A stretch of DNA of 64,000 nucleotides from Alligator mississippiensis (taxonomy: Eukaryota > Chordata > Crocodylia > Alligatoridae), in assembly GCF_030867095.1 (NCBI RefSeq), contig NC_081828.1, positions 47,655,434-47,719,433 of the forward strand, in the 5' to 3' direction. Made by a program: the position numbers and the translations under genes. Each line of letters begins with the position of its first letter. Position 1 is the stretch's first letter. Shown here one piece after another: positions 21,976 to 35,226 of the stretch. The notes beneath the pieces were generated by a model. That model was not told where the DNA came from and ran no database searches. It saw only the letters and a list, made by a program, of their open reading frames with translations.

Positions 21976-23556
21976 TGCTAGACCATCAGTGCAGGAAACA
22001 GCCTAAAAGCCTCCCAGGGGATGAAAGAGAAACTACAAAAGAACCTAAACAAGCCACTCAATCTTTTCAGCACAGTGCTTGCTGCCCCAGTTTGGGGCTG
22101 GGAAAAAAACACTGGATGAGAACTGCAATGGCTGGCAGCATGTAACAAGAGTCTGTGGAGGTACTGGCTTTAGCCAACCTGTTTGCCTTGTTTCTCTGGG
22201 TAGGACTGGATGCACATCGGATCCAATGCAGGTTCTTGCTATGGAAAGAATGGCAAGAACCGGATTCATTAACAGGAGTTTCAAGGATAAAGGAACTTTC
22301 CTTCTATTATTAAGCCACATCACCAAGGCCATTCTGACCCCTCTGTCAGAAGCTGGCACAAGTCATTTCCTTTGTTGACCTGCTTAAGGCTAAGTCCCTT
22401 GGCACTTCCACAGGAAAAGCAAGAGATCTGCAGGTCAAGGAAAAATAAGCAGCAAGCATTCAGGAAGTGAATCAAAGCAAGAGGAAAGATAAATATAGAG
22501 AAGCAGACAGTTTATTTGCAGCTAAGTGCATCAATATCAACCCAACCCTATCATCTATTAACCTCTCCTCATTCCCAAGAGGAAATCTGACAAGCAAAAT
22601 ATATTTCCAAAAGCATTTTGAGCCCCACCAGTCTTTGCCAACACTTCATACTTACAGTCACACCTCACAGCTCTTTGTCAGTTTAACTGCTTTTTCACCC
22701 ATAGTCCTGCCTCAGTGCCTCACAGCTGCTGAAATGCTGGCATCAGCACCTTAGGCAGCACAGGGTTTTCCAAACCACAAAGAAACGCTTCCCATTTTCA
22801 AAACTGATGTTTCTCCTTGTGCCTGAAGGGGCTGCAAGGGCTTGTGGAGGATTCACAGTCCAGGATGGTGCCCTCCTGACATTGTCTAGCATGACTTTTC
22901 CCAACAGCCACCATCCTTGCGCATTGACTCCATCCATCTCCAACTGGGAACAGACTATACTCTAATGGGAAAGGCATGTTTTCAGCTCACCAGAGAGGGT
23001 AATGCCAGAATAAGGCACCTCAAGCAAAATGCAGGTTTGACCCAAGACTGTTCATTTTTAGCTGTATTTTGGATGCAGATTGGCCTTTTAGGGCACTCAG
23101 ACATCTTACAGTAAATGTAAAATGGAAGTATTTTTCCTTTCTGACATTACTGCAGAGGTATGTTTTAATAAGTCCTTTTCCTTTCCAGGCCTGGAAGTCA
23201 GTGAAGTCTGCACCCTGTCTGCTGCTGAAGGCAGATCCTGTCAATCTGCAAAGGTCCTAGGACAGAAGCGATACTATGGCTTAAGCAACTTTCTCTGGCT
23301 CGGTTCAAGTGTCCCGAAGTGCTCCTCATGGGGTGCGATAAGACTTCATATGATATTACCCTTCCCTGAACCACATTTTCTTGTTAGGTAAAGTCCACAG
23401 CAACTGGAGGCCAATATGAAAACTCTCAAACAACTCAAGGTCAAAGACACAATAAGCACTAATCTGATCACTTGTAGTCACTTGCTACTTCTTACTAGGT
23501 GATAGAAAAAAGCTTTACCCATTCCTCACTCACAGGAAGCAGTGCAGCACACTCAC

Positions 23557-23701
23557 CTGCCGGATAGACATAGTGCAGAGTATATAAAGGAAGATGAAGG
23601 AGCAATCAGTGTAATCCTCCCCCAGCAGGTTGCGGTGGGACAAACCCTGAATGTAGGAGAGAGGGATAAAGGGGAGTTTTGCAACCACTCGTCCATCAAA
23701 T
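23557..23701 (-). CDS. TMCO1: TMCO1 coding exon 6
   Basis: 145 nt on the minus strand, the largest TMCO1 coding exon. With the AT carried from exon 5 it reads IFDGRVVAKLPFIPLSYIQG, then LSHRNLLGEDYTDCSFIF and LYILCTMSIRQ. This covers the loop after the second membrane segment and the last hydrophobic segment. The GEDYTDCSF block differs slightly from the mammalian GDDTTDCSF. Acceptor CTCTTTCAG and donor GTGAGT are standard. Confidence 0.97.
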
Positions 23702-26573
23702 CTGAAAGAGAACAGAGGACTTGATTTGAGATGGCAATCACATATCCCAGTCTAGGGAAGGGCTTCACACTGGAACACCAGAATGAGTACCTTAAATGGA
23801 AAAGGTTACCAAGACAAAACCCACCACCATATACACCAAACCAAAAAGACTAACAGACAGGACTAATGCATGCACAATGTCCACAGGGTTGGCATTACAG
23901 CAGCCAGCCAATCAGCCATCTGATGGACTAGGCAGGCCTGTCAGAAGTTGCTTTAGAATGACAAAGAAATAGTGCCTCCTGGAGGTAGATTTATAAGTGA
24001 CTGGACTGCAGCTCAACCAGCCAAGGCTTTGCAAATCATAGATTTATTTAGCAATCAAAACCCTCAGGTATCAACTTCTGCTATTAAAACCCAAATCAAG
24101 CAGATTTGTCTCCAGAAAGATGCTAGCATTTAACTCAACAGCTGGACAACTACCAGCCAACTGTAGTGCAGTTACTGTAAATTGATGAAATTTTGCATCT
24201 TGAAAATGGAGGCACAGCCAAAAGCAAACCAAAAAACAACTTTTTACTTTTACCAGAGTTGTTATGTGTGCCAGTTACCAAAAGGGATATGTGAGAGTGT
24301 CTTGGAGAGAGCCTACAGAAGCAGGGGAAACAGTATATTCCTAGATGCCTCTGAAACTCCATTCTTTGGAAAGTTTTCAATTCCACATTCCAAAAAGCTA
24401 GGCAAAGTTTAATGTGGCTAGACTGCCAAGAATCTGTTGCTGTACACCCCTCCCAAATCAGACAACCCAGCCTACCTCAGGCGGAAACATGTGCATCATA
24501 CTTCATCAGCATGTGCTAAATTTGAAGTTATTTTCTCCTCGTGCACTGATTTTCTAACAGGTGTTTTTGGTTTCAAGAGCTCCTAAATGAGCACTCTTTC
24601 CTGTGGAGATGCATTCACACAGCTATGGCCTTAACACATGCCAATTTTGCTTACATTCTACAAGCGGTTTGGCAGAAGGACTAGGAAAGGATGTTTATCT
24701 CCTGGTAATGGCCCCTAGTGTTTTAGAATTATGTGTTATTGCCACTGTGAGAATGAAGTGCATCTCAGAGGTGGTATGCTGAGGTTCTTACTCTCTCTTC
24801 AAGCAGATAACCTAAGTTTTAAAAGCTATAATGAGAACATTATCAGCTAGTGGTGAAAAGTGCAAAGCTGGGGGGATTCAGAATTGGCTAGAATGAGATG
24901 CTAGTAGCAGGACAGCATCAAAGAGCACAGCAAACTTCTTCAACACACATCCCATCTGTCAGGATCCCCGGTCTATATGCAACTGTAGATCTCCTTACTC
25001 CTAGTCAACAACTTGCAAAGAGATTATTCTGTATGACTGTCCACTCAGCTGCTGCTCTTCAATGTGATATTTAACCCAACTCTTAGCATTTAATCCAACT
25101 TTCCTGATACTCGTCCCTCCCATCCCTGGACTGTTACATATCCCATGTTCAATAGCAAAGAGTAGCTAGTTACCATAGTAAGTACAGCTTTCTGAATACA
25201 CTGCCTGCTGAGCTTTCTGGAGGAGTCGAATACTTGGCCATGGAATTTCTTATATGCATTAATTATCACATAGGGAACCAGCCCAGCCTACGTAGCACAT
25301 GTCTGAAGGTATAAATACCATGCTCTGTTCAAGTGAACCCCTATCGCTATCGTCCATAAAGCTGTAAGATAGCTAAAGCTGTAAAGCTGAGCTCCTGGTC
25401 TCAAGCAGAGGGGAGAAAGGTGGAGTAGTGAGGCAGGGGTGACATTTCCAAGTGCAAATTACTGTCTTTTTCTGCTTTCTGCTGCTTTATCCAGAACACC
25501 TATGAAGAAGGCTAAGTAACAGTGACCTCTCTCATGACTTGGAGTCCTCCTATATAAAATGACTTAACAATGCTCTCCGCAAACCAGCATGTTATGTCAG
25601 TTTGTGCCTTTGTGTTTAAACTAGTCATTTTAAGGGAATGTGTTTCTTTTAAAATTTGATGGCAGAGAAATCTGAAGCCATCTTCATGCAGATGTACAAG
25701 CACAAAAAAAACCCCAACAGAATCTGCAGGGGCAGACTGCACCCCTTTATGTCAGTGGATGATAGGCTTGATTCTGTCCCTGAATCTGCAACAAGGCTGA
25801 AATTGCCCTATAACCAACTCACAACAAAGGACTGTCCTTGGCAGAACTTTTCTAGATGCTGGAATTTATGCCTAGACTTTAGCATACACACAACTGGGCT
25901 ACATTTCACCTGCAGCAGGACACTAGGAGAGGGAAAAATTGAAGATTTCCTCTCATTTGTACCACAGTACCCATAATATGACAGGCATTATCAACTATGG
26001 GATGAGTTCCTGCCCTGAAGTTACATCCCTCTCTTCCCAAAAGTATAGTGTCTCCTAGAGCTTTGCATAGGCATCTGGGCTGACTTGCAGCTTAGGAAGT
26101 GCCATGGCCAGGTAAGGAGAGTGGATTTATGGATCACATCATAAAGGGTGTTGAGCAAAGGGCATTATTAGAAGCACAAAAGATGACAGTGGCAGAAGCC
26201 ACTACAACCAATAAGGAGTTGTAGCTGGCAGCATGGTGATATGGGGGAGGTGATAAGACACAAGCAAACAAGCAGAGAGGGACAGAATGATTAATAATCA
26301 ATTAATGTACTACAAGCCAACCCCCTGACTGGTAGCATTAGCACTATGGATGGGAATCAACCAGTGTTGTCTTCCCTGGGGTGATGGAAGGGGGAAACAG
26401 TAGTTTTGTAGTCCTACCAAGAAAAATGTACAGTTAGCTCTAGCACTGAGCTATTAAAAATAAGAATGTACAAAGCAAATAATCTGACACTATCTAGATG
26501 TATGAAAAAGTCTGAACACTAACCAGCCTACATCAACTCCTTTTTAAGAGAGTTTTAAATTAACCTACATTCC

Positions 26574-26830
26574 CATAGGCAATGCATAGAGGGGGCACAT
26601 GCCCCCCCTGAAATTGGCCCTCACTGGCCGGAGAATGGGGAGCACTGGCCAGTGGCCCCCTGAGAAGCTCCGGTGGCACTTCTGGGGTCGGTGATTGGCC
26701 GCTGGGGGAGGCCCTCCACCCCAGGTCAGCGATCAATGGCTGGGGGAGCTCCCCCACCTCCAGTCAGCAATTGGCCACTGGGGGAGCCCTAGAGTAAGGA
26801 GGCACCAATCGCCCATGTACATTCCTACAG
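26574..26830. mobile_element. Short inverted-terminus element with 38-bp tandem repeats
   Basis: The ends are imperfect inverted repeats (CATAGGCAATGCATAGAGGG versus the reverse complement of GCCCATGTACATTCCTACAG). Inside, three units of 38, 38 and 29 bp (26687-26724, 26725-26762, 26763-26791) share GTCAGCGATTGGCC-GCTGGGGGAG. Flanks TACATTCC and TACTTTTT give at best a weak 8-bp duplication. Class not certain. Confidence 0.5.
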
Positions 26831-26994
26831 TACTTTTTTTCAGTGTGGTTCTTTGAACATCCCACAAGTTACAGTCCTCACTGTGAGAGCCCAAGGGTCA
26901 GCACTGGCACAGAAAATGAAGTACCATTTACTGCAGGTAAGAGAAGAGAGAAGCAGGAAGATGTGTGTAATGGGTTCAAGCACAGCTTAAGTCA

Positions 26995-27095
26995 AGGCCT
27001 TAGGATTCTGTCACGAAGTTGCTATGCGACCTTGGACAAGTCATTTAAGATGCATCTCTTCTCTCCCACAGCTTCACTTAAAATGGGGATGACTC
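26995..27095 (+). repeat. MIR/CORE-SINE fragment
   Basis: GCGACCTTGGACAAGTCATTTAAG followed by TCTCCCACAGCTTCACTTAA and AAATGGGGAT follow the MIR core in order (plus strand). Confidence 0.6.
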
Positions 27096-28213
27096 AAGGC
27101 CCAGTACATCTCACAAACTAGAACCAAATTTCACAAGAAGGTTCCTTGTGTCTGTACCACTCTGGTGGATATCCAATAGTTCTTCAGACCAGTTAGAAAT
27201 TGAGGTTCTACTAAAGTAACTAAGAGAATGAATAATGGAATTAACACAATGGCAATGGCATTATTAAATTAGCCCCACGTTTTAATTACTTTGCTTCAGA
27301 TAGAACTGTGGGAACAATGGCTTCTGCATCGAAGAGGTTGTTCGTAAGTAAGGTGGATGTTTGGGTGCCCAAGAAGGAACAAAAGTCAGCTTGGGGATGC
27401 AGCATAAGCTTATTCCCTGGATGTTTTTTTTACTGATGACTTCTTTAATTATCTATTGCCCTCTATTCTTTAGGCTACAGATTTAGCAGTCAACTGATCT
27501 ATTTGCATCTCAAAGCTAGTGTTTCGGGCTGTTTGCAGCTTCTGGAATACTATTCATGTTTCAAGACTGAGCTCACATTCAAGGCTCTTCTGTAACCATG
27601 AGGGCTGGAACTATTTTTTTCCTTAAATAAATTCTGATTCCAGGTCATTTTTTCCAATATGGGACTATCTGGATCCAGGGAAACTGCCCATACGTAAGGG
27701 GTGCTAAAACATTTGAACAGCACATTGATGCTCAGAAATAAGAAAACGATAGAGTTGGGCAATTATTGCAATCAAGTACTACACAGGTCTCACCCAGTTT
27801 AGCTTGCAGCAGGATAGGATTAAAATGAAGCAGCATTTCATCCCTCCTGTAGGTCTTCAATTATTTTCCTTCAAAATCTTGAAATGATAAAGCCCATCTT
27901 GTATCCCCATAGAAAGCTGTAAAGCAACTGGTACAATACTTCCTGGGCACCTCAGCCACCCTGCAGAGAAGCTGATATGGCCCCAAGGTGACCGTAGTCC
28001 ATCTGATGTCTGCTGGGCCACTCTGAACTAGTGAAATTCATCCTGCTCATGTTTTCTAGAGCAACAAGCATACTAAAATTGCTGGCAAATGTGGCCTGGA
28101 GAGAAGAATTACATGCAAAGCTCCATCTTGGAGCTAGGCAGAAATTAGAAAAAAAGGATAACATGTTTACTTTAAAGGCTTTTTTTTTAAAGACCCTAAG
28201 AGTTGATACTTAC

Positions 28214-28281
28214 ATGGAGTTGAACATTCCCATCAGGGCAGTAAAGCAAAAGCCAATTGCAAACATGGACTTCATTCGAAC
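28214..28281 (-). CDS. TMCO1: TMCO1 coding exon 5
   Basis: 68 nt on the minus strand reading VRMKSMFAIGFCFTALMGMF then NS and two bases of Ile. It encodes the second, strongly hydrophobic membrane segment of TMCO1 and is identical to the vertebrate consensus as I recall it. Acceptor TGGTTGCAG, donor GTAAGT. Confidence 0.97.
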
Positions 28282-28963
28282 CTGCAACCAGAAAGGTCAA
28301 AGCTATCCATTACCAACAGTTTACAGAGGGAGAAATAAGATTAGACATTTTTTAAAAAGGGAGAAGTCCCACAGTTAGGAAACATGGGCTTAATTTCTCA
28401 AGAAAAGGTTTAGTGCAGCATCCTCAGGATCTGAAGAAAAAGCAATCCTTCATCTCAGCCTTTCAGTGTATCTGTGAGATCAGAAAAAACTTCTCTGAGA
28501 AGTAAAGGCATCTCCTAAGATTGTGAGCAGTCATTAGAGACATCTAGTTGCAAAAAGCTACCATTTAGGGCTTATGGGAAAAAGGAAGAACTCAAATTAC
28601 CCTGTTAACCAAGAGGTGATCAAATCTATGGTAAGCAGGAGGCTGCATAGCCAGCACTGTGGTAAAAAATAATAAAACCTGGGGCTTACCTGAAAAGTTG
28701 GGTGAACAAAGGGAAGTCATGAATACCAATTCTATTCTGGAATCACCATGAAGAAGTAGAGGTGGGAAGCAGTGAATGCATCAGGTTTAGTGGGGTAATT
28801 AGTGCAGAATTCTATGGGCCATGCAAAAGCCCACAGTTGTTAGAGGTACAACCCATACAGACATGCAATTATGAACAGTGGCCATCTGTACTCCATTGGA
28901 TGGCAATTAATCATCCTACAGCTCTTGGAATTGGGAACTGCCCTTAATTCACAGTTTTCTTAC
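28282..28963. other. TMCO1 intron 4
   Basis: 682-bp intron; no exon, RNA gene or clear repeat seen. Confidence 0.7.
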
Positions 28964-29010
28964 CATAGACAAGTCCCTATTGTTGTTTTTCAGTTTTTCT
29001 TCTTGCCTCT
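28964..29010 (-). CDS. TMCO1: TMCO1 coding exon 4
   Basis: 47 nt on the minus strand. With the G from exon 3 it encodes ERQEEKLKNNNRDLSM, the end of the charged coiled-coil between the first and second membrane segments. Acceptor TACTTTTCAG and donor GTAAGA. Phase joins exactly with exons 3 and 5. Confidence 0.97.
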
Positions 29011-30746
29011 CTGAAAAGTAATGAAGAACAGAGGTTACTGTAGGCCGCGCCAATCCAAAAACCAGAGAGGTTTCACTTCCAAGAAAGCTCAGGTTTCCTG
29101 CTCTTTAAGCCAACAGCAGCTCTAAGACAGTCTAGTCTGCCTCTGTATGCAGACATTACAGACTCAAGAACAATTGGCTTCGGGCAATCAGAGCAACATG
29201 CAGCAGAGCAGGCATTAAAAAAAAAAATCATGGGAAGGCTAGAGTCAAACCTTGAGCCCTTCTGAAGGCAATGTGCAGAATTTCAAGACTGCCGATTCAG
29301 ACAAAAGGTCCCACAATATATGAACATAACTATAAATATTACCTCTGTATTGCATATCTCACGGAGTGTCAACCTAATTAGATTATTTACGGGAACAGTC
29401 CCAACCACAGATGTACTATGTTAACAAGGATTTTATCATGGAGGTGTTAACGGCAACTTCAAATTTTAAATTACTCCGAGAGCTGCTCTTACATATGATT
29501 AAAATCCTACTGTTCATGCTTAATGAATTGGACTCCAGAAACATCTCAAGAACTCCTCACAGAAGAACTACATTCTCTGTCACCATTTCTAGCATCTGAC
29601 AAAGCAGCTTGTTGCCCACAGAAGCTCATGTCTCTCTGATCTACTCAGTCTGTAAGGTGCCATCAGCTCTACCTTCCACCTAAATTTTCTCTGGAATATT
29701 TAAGTAAAACATGCACTATTAACATGTTACAGAAAACATTTTGGAATTTTCTTCTTTTTTTTTTTTTGGAACACTGTTTAACCTTCCAGGAAAGATACCA
29801 CAAACTCCAAGCTTTGGAATCTGATAATGCAACAAATGGGCCACATCAAAATTTTAGAGGAGTTATTTGCTACCCTTGTTCAGAAGAGCTGCCTTAAGTT
29901 ACGCCAAGATTACCCAATGGAACAATGATGTTTTGTCATATCTACTTCTGATGCCACATCCCCTTACCAGCTTTGCTCCACTCAGATATACCACAAAGAT
30001 CTAGAAGAGCAGTCTAGGCAAGCAGGGAATATGGAGCTTTAATATGGATGGAAAGACCAAGAAAAGTTGAAGGGGCAAGAAAGAAGAGACCCTGGAGAAA
30101 ATGGGCTGTGCAAGCACAGTGGGTATTTTTGCCCTAAAGCATCAGAACAAAAGACTTCTACAGCATGGCTCTTTTGTGGGGTAGCTACACCAAGGGAGTC
30201 TTTTAAGTGCTAAAGTTCTTAAATACAGGGGGCTGTAATGGAAAGTGTTAAGTAAAATAATAGCAACACCTATATTGAATGCTTATGAATAATGCTACAA
30301 TTTTAGTACAATAATTATTAATGAATTTCACAGCAGAACTGTGGGCTAAATAGCAACTACAGAACAGTTACTAACTCATGTAGTTTTCAGTACACTGCCA
30401 AACCTCACAACTGAGCAATAACCTACAAGTTCATTTTCCTACAGAGGTGTGTTGTCTCACATAAGCTACAGTTTGAGAGTGTTACTGGACACATTTTTAG
30501 AGGAGAACACCTCTGGCTGAACTATACTCCTTATCAGGCAATGCAATCTCCCACCTGAATGCACAATGCGGGGTAGGGTAAATTAAACTACATAAAATGA
30601 TTTACTAAATTAGATACAATTTTACAAGATTTCAGTTTTTTCCAAGTGCAGTTTCTGAGATGTCCATAACTGCCACAACAAAACCACAGTCTTGCCAATA
30701 CTCCATCTTCATTTCTGGAGTATCACACATCTCCTACAGTTCTTAC
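29011..30746. other. TMCO1 intron 3
   Basis: 1.7 kb intron, AT-rich. It carries a short piece of the AAGCTT-type interspersed repeat near 29592-29682 and a 15-T tract around 29752-29767. Confidence 0.7.
29592..29682. repeat. Interspersed repeat fragment (AAGCTC/GTAAGGTGCCATC type)
   Basis: ATCTGACAAAGCAGCTTGTT, CCCACAGAAGCTCATG and CAGTCTGTAAGGTGCCATC are shared in order with the family seen near 34790. Confidence 0.45.
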
Positions 30747-30806
30747 CTATTTTCTTTTTTTGCTGTCGGCCTGCTGATTCAGTTATTGTTTCCTTCTTCT
30801 TCTCCA
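30747..30806 (-). CDS. TMCO1: TMCO1 coding exon 3
   Basis: 60 nt on the minus strand encoding (L)EKKKETITESAGRQQKKKI plus one base of Glu. This is the lysine-rich coiled-coil region facing the cytosol, which in the Oxa1-type fold contacts the ribosome. Acceptor CTTTGCAG, donor GTAAGA. Phase consistent on both sides. Confidence 0.97.
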
Positions 30807-32177
30807 CTGCAAAGTGCAAGGAAAACACTGAATCACTTTCACATAACCAATGGAATTAAGTTACTGACTGTTTTCCTTTCCCAGATGGAAATACAACCAA
30901 AACCTCCAAAAGAATAGAGGCAGGAAGAGAAAGGAAGCAAGCCGATACTGACACCGTAGTAGTTAGTATCTAACCTATCACATAACCTAATTATCATTAG
31001 TGGTTAGTAGGACTGTGAAGACCAGGAAGCTATTGTGAGCACAGATCCTAGATGAGGGACAGGGAAATTTCAAAACCCCAGACTTTAAAGCTGACCAGAG
31101 ACAAGCTCATTACACTGTTAACCAAGTGATCAAGTACCATTTTGGCTCCGACAGCCTTGGCTGATTTGTCATAATGAGTTGTACTTTTGATTCAGCAAGT
31201 GTGATGAAAAGAGCTTTACAAGGTAAGCTCTGACCCCAGCCATCTACAGTGGGAAGTAGAATACAGGGTGGCCTGTGTTCTTTGATATCCCCTTTTTGTA
31301 GGCAGGCATTCCCAGCTGAAGTGCTGCCCCAGCAGTCTGGCACAACCTGCTCCATTCTTGTTCATCTTCCAATTAGGACAGAAACATTTCCAAAATCTTA
31401 AAGTACACCCCCCCCCCCCCCCAGCATCCAATAAATGGCAAGTCTAAATTTAGTTACGACAGCCACCACAAAGCCAGCCTAGACAGGAGACTCCACAGAC
31501 ATCTGCAAGCAGCATGCAGTATTGCTGCAGGCAAAGTCAACAGATGTTCACAAAGCTGAGAGCTGACCTGATGAGTTTATGCTGTGACCCAGCAACTGTG
31601 CTTTTCAAACTACAAATGGAATTGTAATTGTAGCATATAGGTTTTGGACATGTATTTAGTCAAATTTTAGGGAACTTATTGCCCTTGATCCATATATAAA
31701 GACATCCCAAAGCTTTGGTGAAAAACTCTACAATTTGAAGGCATTCAAATTGCCCAACATTCTCAGAAAGCAAAAGCCAAGTTTTAGTTTAAGGCTTATC
31801 TAGCCAACTTTGCTATATTAAGATAGGTTGATGAAAGCATGGGGTGTAGCCTAATGAGCAATAAGGGCCCATTTTGAATCACATACATGTTCCTTGCATA
31901 TCTTAGCATTTTTACTTTACCAATAAACCCCATTATTGACACTGGTTGGCTCTATAGAATCAGCTTTAGAAGCCTAGGCACCAAAGATTTCTCACTTACA
32001 TTTCACTTAAATCTCACTTACATTTCAGACATCAACTCCATTTTAATGTCAGAATCATTAATTCAGGTGATAGCTGAGGCAAAAAATCTGTAATACTGGA
32101 AGGGTGGGTTGGCATGCAGCAGAAAACAATGTTGCAACCTGTAAGCCAATCATACAGTATTGCAAAGAAGTACCAAC

Positions 32178-33050
32178 TAGAGGTGCACTGATACATTGGT
32201 CCAATATCAGATCAGTACAGAGATAAAGAAAATTGGCTGCGTCGGAAATTGTCCTGATGGGACTGATAATTTCGCCAATAAATGCCTCTGCATGCATGCA
32301 GCCACAGCGCAGCACGCAGGCAGCTAAGAGCAGACCCCTGCAGCGTAGACAGCTGCATGCAGCTGGTAAGTCCACTGTGGTAGAAGAGGAGGGGGGAGGG
32401 AAGGGATGTGGGGAGGGTGCAGATCAAGGACCCCTGCGGTGAAGGAGGGAGTTGGAAGGGGCTGCCCAGCCAGGACGGGGCAGGGGACAGAGCCTTGATC
32501 CCAGTGCTGCCACCACCGTGCACCCAGCACAGCCCCAGCTCAACGCCCCATCCCCATCCCCACACCAGGAAGAACTGGGGCTGCATCAGGTGAGCAGCAG
32601 CAGCACTGGGAGCAGGGCTACAGCAAAATTTGGGGGTGGCTGCAGCCCCTCTCCTCGCTCTGAGACCCGCCCCCTCCAAGAAGAGCTCAGCGCAACCCTG
32701 GCTCCAGCCCACAGCAGCAGCCCACCGCACACAGATCCCAGTGGCAACACCCCCCAGGCCTCCTGGGGTGTATGCAGCAGCAAGAGCTGCCCTCCCCCAC
32801 CCGCAATAAGCTCCATCCCACATGCTGCCCTGTCATGGTGGAGCAGCACCTGCCCCCATCCCCTCCCTCCCTCACTGCAGGGGGCCTTGATCTGCCCCCT
32901 CCAACCCTTCCCTCCCCCCTCCCCATCCACCACAATGGACTTACCAGCTGCACATAGCTGTATTGGAAATTGGATCAGTATCGGCTGATATGCCTCCTTA
33001 AAAATCGGCTATCGATATTTGCCCCCAAAATTTCTATTGGTGCACCCCTA
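32178..33050. mobile_element. hAT element, family B, complete and non-autonomous
   Basis: 873 bp from TAGAGGTGCACTGATACATT to TATTGGTGCACCCCTA, with exact 8-bp duplication GTACCAAC (32170-32177 and 33051-33058). The subterminal region has GATA/CGAT-rich words (ATCGGCTATCGATAT). The interior is very GC-rich and lacks a transposase. It is the reference copy for the truncated one at 15925. The duplication fits NTNNNNAN rather than NNNTANNN. Confidence 0.92.
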
Positions 33051-34789
33051 GTACCAACCCAGGCACATGTATTCATCTGCTCCTAATGTACTGAAGGGGT
33101 TAAAAGTGAAGTGTACTAATCCATAAAACAACTATTCCTCCGGTGAACAGGCCAGGAGCTTATGCAAGTTTGCTCAGCAAGGCCATGGGGAGAATATAAA
33201 GCCCTGAACAATACTATTTCTACTGAAGTTGTCATTGCAGCCATGCCCCAAGATCATGCAACTTTACCACTGCCACATTACCAGACTTACACCTTGCAAC
33301 CTCTGCACGATCAGTTCCGAGGCAGGCTTGTGCCATTTAGCACAAGTATGTTTATGGAGAAAGATTCAGGAAGGCATTATAATAGCCAACTTTTTCTACC
33401 TTTAAGACATACTGCAAGTCCAACTTGTTTTCTCAAGCCACAAGAGATTGATAAGACTCTGGCAGGAGCACTTACTAATCTTCAGTGTGGTTTTTCCTGG
33501 TATGGATATGGAGATTAATAGTGGCGGGGCAGTCTATCTTACAGATTCTCTATTCAAGAGTGGCTACTGCCTGGCTAGGAACACACAAGTGTTCTTTTTT
33601 AAATGGATGCATAGATAATCTGTAACAAACACTAATCAACTCTGAAATTTTACCTCATGCATTTTGTTCTCATATTTCCCTCTAGATATCATAACTACAA
33701 AATTAGCAACTAGTTTCCACCTGCGTGCGTGTCCCAACTTTACTACAGCTTTGAGATAACCTTGATATATTGTAAGTCTTTCTAAGACTTTCGAGTAATC
33801 AGAGATTAGTTCATACCAGTTTCTTACCTATCTCACAGCATCCAAGCCAGTACCGGTGCAGAGAAACAAAATAATTCTATTTGTTTACCTAAAGTCCTCA
33901 CTGATTCAATGTAAATTTTTCATCTGTCTGTTCCTATACAGGTATAAATTACAGCAGTTTAACTCCATTTATACCAGTGTAAGACCAGCCAGACAAAATG
34001 GTTACAGTAGTTCAGCAGACATATGATTCATTCTGAGCAGCAAATCACTGCTCCCTGGCCCATCTTTAATAACATTTAATTATACATCTGTCCACTGCCT
34101 AAAACATTACCATTCATCTTCTGCTGGAATAACAGTTACTTTGGTAACTTGCAGTCCTGGGCCTATGCCCTCCCTCTAGACTTCTGCCAGGAGAACTCCA
34201 TCAGCTGGGGTCTAAAGAGCTGCAACCCCATAGAAATGCAAGAGAAGCCCCTAGTTTTGACAGTTACATCAACAGGTCTGCCCACTGAAGGCTTACTTCA
34301 CACAGGGGAGGCCTGGAATAAACAATACCAGCAAAAAACACAGTTTTGTTAGATTAATCTGTGTCCCCATTTTGCCTTTCCACACCTGTAAAACACTCAT
34401 GGGGCAGACATGAACCGTATTTCATCCATGGCTACTCTGCTTTCTCTAGGATTTTGTCTACAAAGGAAAGGTTCTGCAAAGCAAGGCAGAGTGTGAATTC
34501 TGCAGTAGATCCACTGTGGAAGCAAGCCCTTACTGAGGGAACTAGCATAGGAGTATGTATAGGCCAAGCTTGAAAGCTCAGCTCACTTAACTCAGTGCTT
34601 TGGCTCCCCACCATTAACTTCTATTTTGTGTCTTATGATTCTTTGCTCTCTTCTCCCCTCCATTTCCATCACTCATTTCCTTTCCCCCTCTTACTGCACT
34701 GGAGTCACCTCTCCATTCATTTCCTAGTTCCTTCAAGTCCACTCTAGATAAAGAAGATGCACCAGAATAACTAGAATCCATTTGCAGAC

Positions 34790-34975
34790 AAAGGTATTTA
34801 GCAATGTTAGTCTAAAGACAGGCAGAAGGCAGGGTAGAATGGCACCTTCTAGACTAAGTAATTCAGGCAGGCGTAAGCTTTCACTACCAATAGCTTACTT
34901 CATCAGAGGCTATTAATCAAAGCATCTGTAAGGTGCCACTCCATCCTGCCTTCTCCAAACCATTTAAAAACAGGT
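34790..34975. repeat. Interspersed repeat of the AAGCTT type
   Basis: CAATGTTAGTCTAAAGACAG, GTAGAATGGCACCTTCTAGA, GTAAGCTTTCACTACC, ACTTCATCAGAGGC and TCTGTAAGGTGCCACTCC occur in sequence. These words are shared with the other copies of this dispersed family in the window. Confidence 0.6.
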
Positions 34976-35226
34976 TTTTCATTTACACTGGTGCAAATTC
35001 TGTATGTTGGTCTCAACTGAATCAAGATGTTTACCTCCCCTCAGAAAAGAACTACACTGCCCATGCTGTTAGGTTCCCAAGAACTCTAGGGTGAAGCGAA
35101 GAATCCTAGAAGCAAAAAGGACACCAGGAACATCTTGCAGAAAGAAGACCCTAATGTGAAAGCTCCTGAAGCAGGACAGGATGAGCAAATAAGCAGCAGC
35201 ATATTATTGATTTAAAAAGCACTTAC

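Larger units (their letters stand above)
14547..23556. other. TMCO1 intron 6
   Basis: 9.0 kb intron. It holds the hAT elements at 14696-16825, 18016-18243 and 21752-21975 and a MIR remnant near 21012-21110. Most of 18300-21000 and 22000-23500 looks like unique non-coding sequence. Confidence 0.7.
23702..28213. other. TMCO1 intron 5
   Basis: 4.5 kb intron. It contains the MITE-like GC island at 26574-26830 and a MIR piece near 26995-27095. The rest appears unique and non-coding. Confidence 0.7.
30807..35226. other. TMCO1 intron 2
   Basis: 4.4 kb intron containing a 15-C run (31408-31422), the complete hAT at 32178-33050 and an AAGCTT-type repeat near 34790. Remaining sequence is non-coding and looks unique. 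Confidence 0.7.

Noticed and set aside
28300-28380. Another MIR fragment (TTACAGAGGGAGAAATAAG)
   Set aside because: Too short and diverged to separate from chance.
30000-30700. Possible RNA gene in TMCO1 intron 3
   Set aside because: I looked for tRNA boxes and snoRNA C/D or H/ACA motifs in the introns and saw none that held together.
32212-32988. 203- and 178-residue frames inside the hAT at 32178
   Set aside because: No transposase motifs; both strands are open because of high GC content.
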